A DNA stretch of 9,836 bases from NCBI GenBank assembly GCA_020355985.1, contig CP070628.1:1651015-1660850 (forward strand), read 5' to 3'. Both the position numbers and the translations under genes were made by a program. The notes beneath the pieces are model-generated. The model was given only the letters and a program-made list of their open reading frames with translations. It was not told where the DNA came from and did no database searches. Below, piece after piece: positions 6,484 to 9,836 of the stretch. Every line of letters begins with the position of its first letter. Position 1 is the stretch's first letter. This stretch comes from Nitrospirota bacterium (GTDB lineage Bacteria > Nitrospirota > Nitrospiria > Nitrospirales > UBA8639).

Positions 6484-6663
6484 ATGTCGGTGCTTATTCG
6501 ACGGTTTAAATTGCCCACAGGAATGATGAAAGAAGAGCGTATTGATGAGCCTGACCGCATTGAACGGTATATGCAGTTTTTTGACAAAGAAGGCAAAGCA
6601 AAACTGGAGGCCGGGCAAAAAGTCTTTATCGATAAGGACGAATGGCAACTGCTTGAGGATTAA
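6484..6663 (+). CDS. Small charged protein of unknown function (59 residues)
   Basis: I do not recognise this protein. It has 59 residues, is soluble and highly charged, and has no cysteine, signal peptide or membrane segment. The N-terminal SVLIRRFKL is basic with alternating hydrophobics, as in a beta strand. A Glu/Asp/Arg-rich middle (about 17-35) looks helical, and the C-terminus FIDKDEWQLLED is acidic. A well-placed promoter (6421-6449) and GGAGG site support real expression. It diverges from the zinc-ribbon gene and is followed on the same strand by two more genes of unknown function. Its size could fit a small binding or regulatory protein, but there is no direct evidence for a role. 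Confidence 0.7.
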   Translation: MSVLIRRFKLPTGMMKEERIDEPDRIERYMQFFDKEGKAKLEAGQKVFIDKDEWQLLED

Positions 6664-6734
6664 TACCCTTCCCAGTTCTTTCCCTTCCAGACGGTGCATT
6701 CTTCCAAGTAGAATAGAGTAAGTGCTTGTATCTG

Positions 6735-6743
6735 CTAGGCAGT
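6735..6743 (+). repeat. CTAGGCAGT, copy 2
   Basis: Second copy of the 9-mer found at 6431-6439. As in the first copy, a TTG hexamer lies a few bases before it (TTGTAT, 6726-6731) and a TAG trinucleotide a few bases after it. The -10-like box here is poor. This suggests a shared control element or a duplicated promoter fragment. Confidence 0.45.
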
Positions 6744-6780
6744 AAATAGGGTGCTTTTCTTTAAACGGAAAGTTAAGAAA

Positions 6781-6984
6781 ATGGGATATTGGATACATTT
6801 AAAGCGATCTCTGGATCAGGCCATGATTCATCGTGACCGTTGCTTGGAAATTCCTTCTAATCCTTATCGCGCTGATTACTGGGTAGGAGGTTGGGAAGAA
6901 TATCCAGATAAAGATACGGCATTAGAAGCCTTAGAAAATACCGATGCCGCTTCTCAACTTCGATGCCCTGTCTGTAAACCGTGA
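6781..6984 (+). CDS. Small protein of unknown function with a C-terminal CPVC motif (67 residues)
   Basis: I do not recognise this protein. From ATG 6781 it has 67 residues; GTG 6751 would add ten basic residues, but GGAAAG about ten bases before the ATG makes the ATG slightly better. It is rich in aromatics (W4, W34, W38, several Tyr), with YRADYWVGGWEEYP at 29-42. The end is LRCPVCKP, where C62 and C65 form a CxxC pair; C21 and several histidines (H6, H17) could complete a metal site, but this is inference. No signal peptide or membrane helix. It lies 117 bases after the 59-residue gene and 72 bases before the 148-residue gene, all on the same strand. Confidence 0.65.
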   Translation: MGYWIHLKRSLDQAMIHRDRCLEIPSNPYRADYWVGGWEEYPDKDTALEALENTDAASQLRCPVCKP

Positions 6985-7056
6985 TATTCCTCGGCAATCG
7001 AATTTTCAGTTATTCCGACCTTCCTTCACAACACATATTGAAATAGGGCTCCATTT

Positions 7057-7503
7057 ATGGCGCAAAAATTTGGGAATGCGCGGTGGGTCAAAGAAGGATA
7101 CTTGGATAATCGGACCACAGATTGTGTTGTTGGGCAAATAACCTTTGCAGCCTTAGGGATCGTGGATTTTTGCCTTGCCGGCGGATTGAGCGGAGAAATA
7201 GCTGGGAAGGTGATTCAATTTCGAAATCCAAAATTTCTTGATGATCCCTATGCTGGGGAGTTGTTAGAGGATTTTGCCATCCCGCAAATAGGAAAAGTGA
7301 GCTTGCTGTCATTTGACCCGCATCCTCTCCTTTCCCCGCATCCGTACTTTGAATGGTTTTCTCTTGATCAGCAGCATTACCGTATTGAGCTTAAACCGGA
7401 TGACGCCTGGGTGGTCCTGGAACCCGAATCGGAATTGCTAATCGGCGAGTCTCAACGTATTCGTGAAGCTTTAGCCCCTAGCTTAGGTCTTTCTGCTTCT
7501 TAA
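7057..7503 (+). CDS. Conserved-looking protein of unknown function (148 residues)
   Basis: I do not recognise a family. The 148-residue protein is probably soluble. Its N-terminus has NARWVKEGYLDNRT, then a Gly/hydrophobic stretch (about 27-50) reading like beta strands, then GKVIQFRN. The middle holds GKVSLLSFDPHP followed by a His/Pro-rich run and FEWFSL (98-103). The C-terminal part has HYRIELKPDDAWVV and an acidic end. The hydrophobic stretch is broken by charges and is too weak for a confident membrane helix. AGGG eight bases before ATG 7057 is a fair ribosome binding site. It lies 91 bases upstream of hemE, which has its own promoter, so there is no strong operon link to heme synthesis. 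Confidence 0.7.
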   Translation: MAQKFGNARWVKEGYLDNRTTDCVVGQITFAALGIVDFCLAGGLSGEIAGKVIQFRNPKFLDDPYAGELLEDFAIPQIGKVSLLSFDPHPLLSPHPYFEWFSLDQQHYRIELKPDDAWVVLEPESELLIGESQRIREALAPSLGLSAS

Positions 7504-7559
7504 TCCGTTACCGAAGTTCATAGGAAAAACACCACTTCAATCGTTGTTTCCCAACTTCA

Positions 7560-7588
7560 TTGACTCCCTTTTTTATGGTTCGTAGAAT
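7560..7588 (+). promoter_or_regulatory. hemE promoter, predicted to give a leaderless mRNA
   Basis: TTGACT (7560-7565) and TAGAAT (7583-7588) each match five of six consensus bases and are spaced by exactly 17. The usual start 6-7 bases after the -10 box would fall at 7594-7596, that is on the A of the hemE ATG at 7595. This agrees with the absence of any Shine-Dalgarno sequence before hemE. Confidence 0.65.
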
Positions 7589-7594
7589 GGTCTC

Positions 7595-8635
7595 ATGAAT
7601 GATCGATTTTTAAAAGCCTGTCTTCGTCAGCCAGTGGACCGAACTCCGGTTTGGTTTATGCGGCAAGCTGGGCGGTATATGGCGGAGTACCAAGCCATAC
7701 GTCGCAGGCATTCTATCTTGGAGGTATGCAAAACTCCCGCACTAGCAGCCGAAGTGACCCTTCAGCCTATCCAGCGATTTCAATTAGATGCTGCGATTAT
7801 TTTTGCAGATATTTTACTGCCGTTAGAAGCCATGGGGCTTCACCTTGAATTTGTCGAAGGAAAAGGTCCAGTCATTGATAATCCTATTCGCGGAGAAATG
7901 GGCATTGTGGAACTTCTGGCGGTTGATGGCGAAGCATTCGGCTATGCAGGGGAAGCTATTCGTCAAGCACGAGAAGCCTTAGATAATCGAGTTCCGTTAA
8001 TAGGATTTGCCGGTGCTCCTTTTACTTTAGCCAGTTACGCGATCGAAGGGGGCAGCTCACGGGATTATGCTCGAACCAAACAACTTATGTTTTCTCAGCC
8101 AACAGTCTGGCATCAATTGTTATCGAAGCTCTCGGCAGTGGTTGTGGAGTATTTGCGGGTTCAAAGTCGAGCTGGAGCCCAAGCGATTCAACTGTTTGAT
8201 AGTTGGGTCGGGTGTTTAAGTCCTGGAGATTATGAGGAATATGTTTTGCCACATGTCCAAGCCATTTTTTCTGCCCTCCGGGTTGAAGGAATTCCGCTCA
8301 TTTATTTTGGTACAGGAACGACCGGTTTATTATCATTAATGCGCAAAGCAGGAAGTGATGTGATGGGAGTCGATTGGCGAGTTCGATTAGATGAAGGCTG
8401 GAACCTTGTTGGTCATGATATGGGAATTCAGGGTAATCTGGACCCAATGGTGTTGTTTGCCTCAGAAAAGGAAATCGAACGTCGGGTGCGAGACATCATG
8501 CAACAAGCTGCAGGGCGTCCAGGACATATCTTTAATTTGGGACATGGAATTCTTCCAAGTACGCCATTAGACAATGTTGAATTTGCCATTGATTGTGTGC
8601 GCCGTTTTTCCAATGTCTCGTATGCCGCTATTTAG
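7595..8635 (+). CDS. hemE: Uroporphyrinogen decarboxylase
   Basis: HemE removes four carboxyl groups from uroporphyrinogen III to give coproporphyrinogen III in the cytoplasm. The 346 residues match the usual family length. The substrate-binding signature PVWFMRQAGRYM (18-29) has R23 and R27. IIFADILLP carries the catalytic aspartate D72. The second signature GFAGAPFTLASY (137-148) includes Y148, FDSW includes S203, and the C-terminal NLGHGI includes H317; all expected active-site residues are present. The ATG is chosen because the conserved N-terminus NDRFLKAC follows directly and the predicted transcription start coincides with it. The next gene is another heme-synthesis enzyme on the same strand, 91 bases on. 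Confidence 0.96.
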   Translation: MNDRFLKACLRQPVDRTPVWFMRQAGRYMAEYQAIRRRHSILEVCKTPALAAEVTLQPIQRFQLDAAIIFADILLPLEAMGLHLEFVEGKGPVIDNPIRGEMGIVELLAVDGEAFGYAGEAIRQAREALDNRVPLIGFAGAPFTLASYAIEGGSSRDYARTKQLMFSQPTVWHQLLSKLSAVVVEYLRVQSRAGAQAIQLFDSWVGCLSPGDYEEYVLPHVQAIFSALRVEGIPLIYFGTGTTGLLSLMRKAGSDVMGVDWRVRLDEGWNLVGHDMGIQGNLDPMVLFASEKEIERRVRDIMQQAAGRPGHIFNLGHGILPSTPLDNVEFAIDCVRRFSNVSYAAI

Positions 8636-8728
8636 TTAAAGCTATTCTTTCCTCACACTCGTTCATCTTGGCCGCGATTCTTCTTCTCTTCCACTCAATA
8701 GTTATTGTTCAGTAAATTTTAAAGCTAT
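8636..8728 (+). repeat. 10-base direct repeat TTAAAGCTAT at both ends of the hemE-hemG spacer
   Basis: One copy begins right after the hemE stop (8636-8645) and the other (8719-8728) overlaps the first two bases of the hemG ATG. The rest of the 91-base spacer is pyrimidine-rich and shows no terminator, no good promoter and no Shine-Dalgarno sequence. The repeat may be chance in AT-rich DNA or a trace of a short insertion. Confidence 0.4.
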
Positions 8729-9836
8729 GTCTTCAGCCCCCTTTCATGTCGTTATTATTGGGGGAGGGATCTCAGGCCTCTCCACGGCCTTTTTTATCAT
8801 GGAGGACGCTAAAGCAAAACAGCTGAATGTTCAATGTACAGTTATTGAACGTGATGCCCGTTGGGGCGGAAAAATTTTGACCAACCACACACCGGATTTT
8901 CTCATTGAAGGAGGTCCGGATTCTTTTTTAACATCCAAGCCCTGGGCCATGGAATTATGCCGGACTTTGGGTCTTGAGGGGCAGCTTATTCCGACTAAGG
9001 CGGAAAATAATCGGACATTTTCATTATGCCGCGGGGTTTTGAGGGAATTGCCTCAAGGCTTATTAGCTTTTCGGCCGCAACGGGTAGATACGCTTGTCTC
9101 GGGAGGGTTGTTATCATGGCGAGGTCTTCTGCGGATGGGTGCAGAGCGGTTTTGGCCCAAGCTATCTTCTTCAGACGTCGATGAATCATTAGGTAGTTTT
9201 TTTCGACGACGGTTTGGAGTTGAGGCTTTTGATTATCTCATTGAACCATTGGTGGCTGGAATTTATGCAGGTGATGCTGATGAACTAAGCATTGAAGCGA
9301 CATTCCCACGATTTCGGGAGCTGGAACAACAATATGGGAGTGTCATCAAGGGGATGCGGGCAGTTCAAGCGAAAGCGAGGATGAAGTCGAAATCCCCTGG
9401 TTCACCATCCTCTTTGTTTATGACGCTTCGAAATGGCCTAGGCGAATTAATTCACACCTTAATCCAGCGATTAACAGACCAAGGTGTTCAGTTGATGACT
9501 GGTTCCGGTTGTCAAGAAGTTCAGGTACATGCTCACAATAAAGAGACGTTTCAGGTCACCTTAGAAAATCACACTCTACTGGCAGCAGATGCCGTCGTGC
9601 TTGCGACTCCCACCTTTCAGACGGCGAGGATGATTCGCACATTTCAACCGGATGTCGCCGGGGTATTAGACGAAATTTCCTATACGTCGACGGCAACCAT
9701 ATCCATGGCTTATCAGGCAGACCATGTGGCAGAACACATTCGAGGTTTTGGATTTGTTGTGCCACGAAGAGAGCAACGTCCGCTCTTGGCCGGTACCTGG
9801 ACATCGCTGAAGTGGCCTTACCGAAGTCAAAAAGAC
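8727..9836 (+). CDS. hemG: Protoporphyrinogen/coproporphyrinogen oxidase, HemY type (3' end outside the window)
   Basis: An FAD enzyme that oxidises protoporphyrinogen IX (or coproporphyrinogen III in the coproporphyrin pathway), late in heme synthesis. The 370 codons present stay open to the last base; the family usually has about 450-480 residues, so roughly the last fifth is missing. The FAD-binding motif VVIIGGGISGL (8-18) is followed by the ribose-binding E41 in VIERDARWGG. EGGPDSF (61-67) is the second conserved PPO motif, and EPLVAGIYAGD (about 172-182) is also typical. The segment near residue 236, LRNGLGELIHTL, and AADAVVLATPT further on match the family's second dinucleotide-fold part. 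hemE upstream supports the pathway call. No Shine-Dalgarno sequence precedes the ATG. The symbol hemY or cgoX is used for the same family; which substrate is used cannot be told here. Confidence 0.93.
   Translation, partial: MSSAPFHVVIIGGGISGLSTAFFIMEDAKAKQLNVQCTVIERDARWGGKILTNHTPDFLIEGGPDSFLTSKPWAMELCRTLGLEGQLIPTKAENNRTFSLCRGVLRELPQGLLAFRPQRVDTLVSGGLLSWRGLLRMGAERFWPKLSSSDVDESLGSFFRRRFGVEAFDYLIEPLVAGIYAGDADELSIEATFPRFRELEQQYGSVIKGMRAVQAKARMKSKSPGSPSSLFMTLRNGLGELIHTLIQRLTDQGVQLMTGSGCQEVQVHAHNKETFQVTLENHTLLAADAVVLATPTFQTARMIRTFQPDVAGVLDEISYTSTATISMAYQADHVAEHIRGFGFVVPRREQRPLLAGTWTSLKWPYRSQKD

Noticed and set aside
6394..6798. Long minus-strand open frame opposite the 59-residue gene
   Set aside because: It is antisense to a gene with a good promoter and GGAGG site, and its translation shows no recognisable family features.
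7575..7598. Mini-ORF MVRMVS ending in ATGA overlap with hemE
   Set aside because: Seven codons including the stop, no ribosome binding site, and it lies inside the hemE promoter, so it would not be transcribed.
8995..9804. Minus-strand open frames opposite hemG
   Set aside because: They are shadows of the HemY-type gene, whose plus-strand frame carries clear FAD and PPO motifs.
1..9836. CRISPR arrays, tRNA or rRNA genes, transposase genes, defence systems
   Set aside because: I looked for spaced repeats, cloverleaf-like sequence, transposase motifs and defence-type domains on both strands and found none.

Overview
The window carries ordinary bacterial chromosomal genes: heme synthesis and a two-subunit biotin-dependent carboxylase. 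There is no phage, insertion sequence, CRISPR array or RNA gene that I can see. Base composition is moderate (a little under 50% GC by eye). A split pyruvate-carboxylase-type enzyme, a TenA-like gene, an FmdB-type zinc ribbon and hemE/hemG (hemY type) would fit a Nitrospirota-like, possibly Nitrospira-related, autotroph. That placement is inference from gene content and is not proven.

Left part, minus strand (4788 down to 1): a tight operon runs pycA (biotin carboxylase), pycB (carboxyltransferase plus biotin carrier), a predicted lipoprotein alpha/beta hydrolase, and a TenA-family gene. pycB stop and hydrolase start overlap as TAATG, and hydrolase stop directly abuts the tenA ATG. The tenA-like gene is broken by a single in-frame TAA at codon 106. 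The reading frame continues past it with the family's catalytic residues at their expected positions, until the window edge. Upstream of pycA on the same strand lies a secreted PstS-like substrate-binding protein with no transporter genes beside it and a changed ligand loop.

Middle (about 5770 to 7500): a minus-strand FmdB-type zinc-ribbon protein has a good promoter, a good ribosome binding site and a likely terminator. Divergent from it are three plus-strand genes of unknown function (59, 67 and 148 residues). The upstream regions of the first two share the 9-mer CTAGGCAGT.

Right part, plus strand (7560 to the end): hemE (uroporphyrinogen decarboxylase) is followed by a hemY-type protoporphyrinogen/coproporphyrinogen oxidase cut by the window edge. 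They catalyse an early and a late step of the same porphyrin pathway. hemE has no Shine-Dalgarno sequence but has a strong promoter whose expected transcription start falls on its ATG, suggesting a leaderless mRNA.

No gene-free stretch exceeds 300 bases; the two largest gaps (5766-5974 and 6275-6483) are described below. I did not find a convincing new multi-gene system. The most checkable oddities are the interrupted tenA, the predicted leaderless hemE, the altered PstS-like protein and the paired motif before the two small genes.
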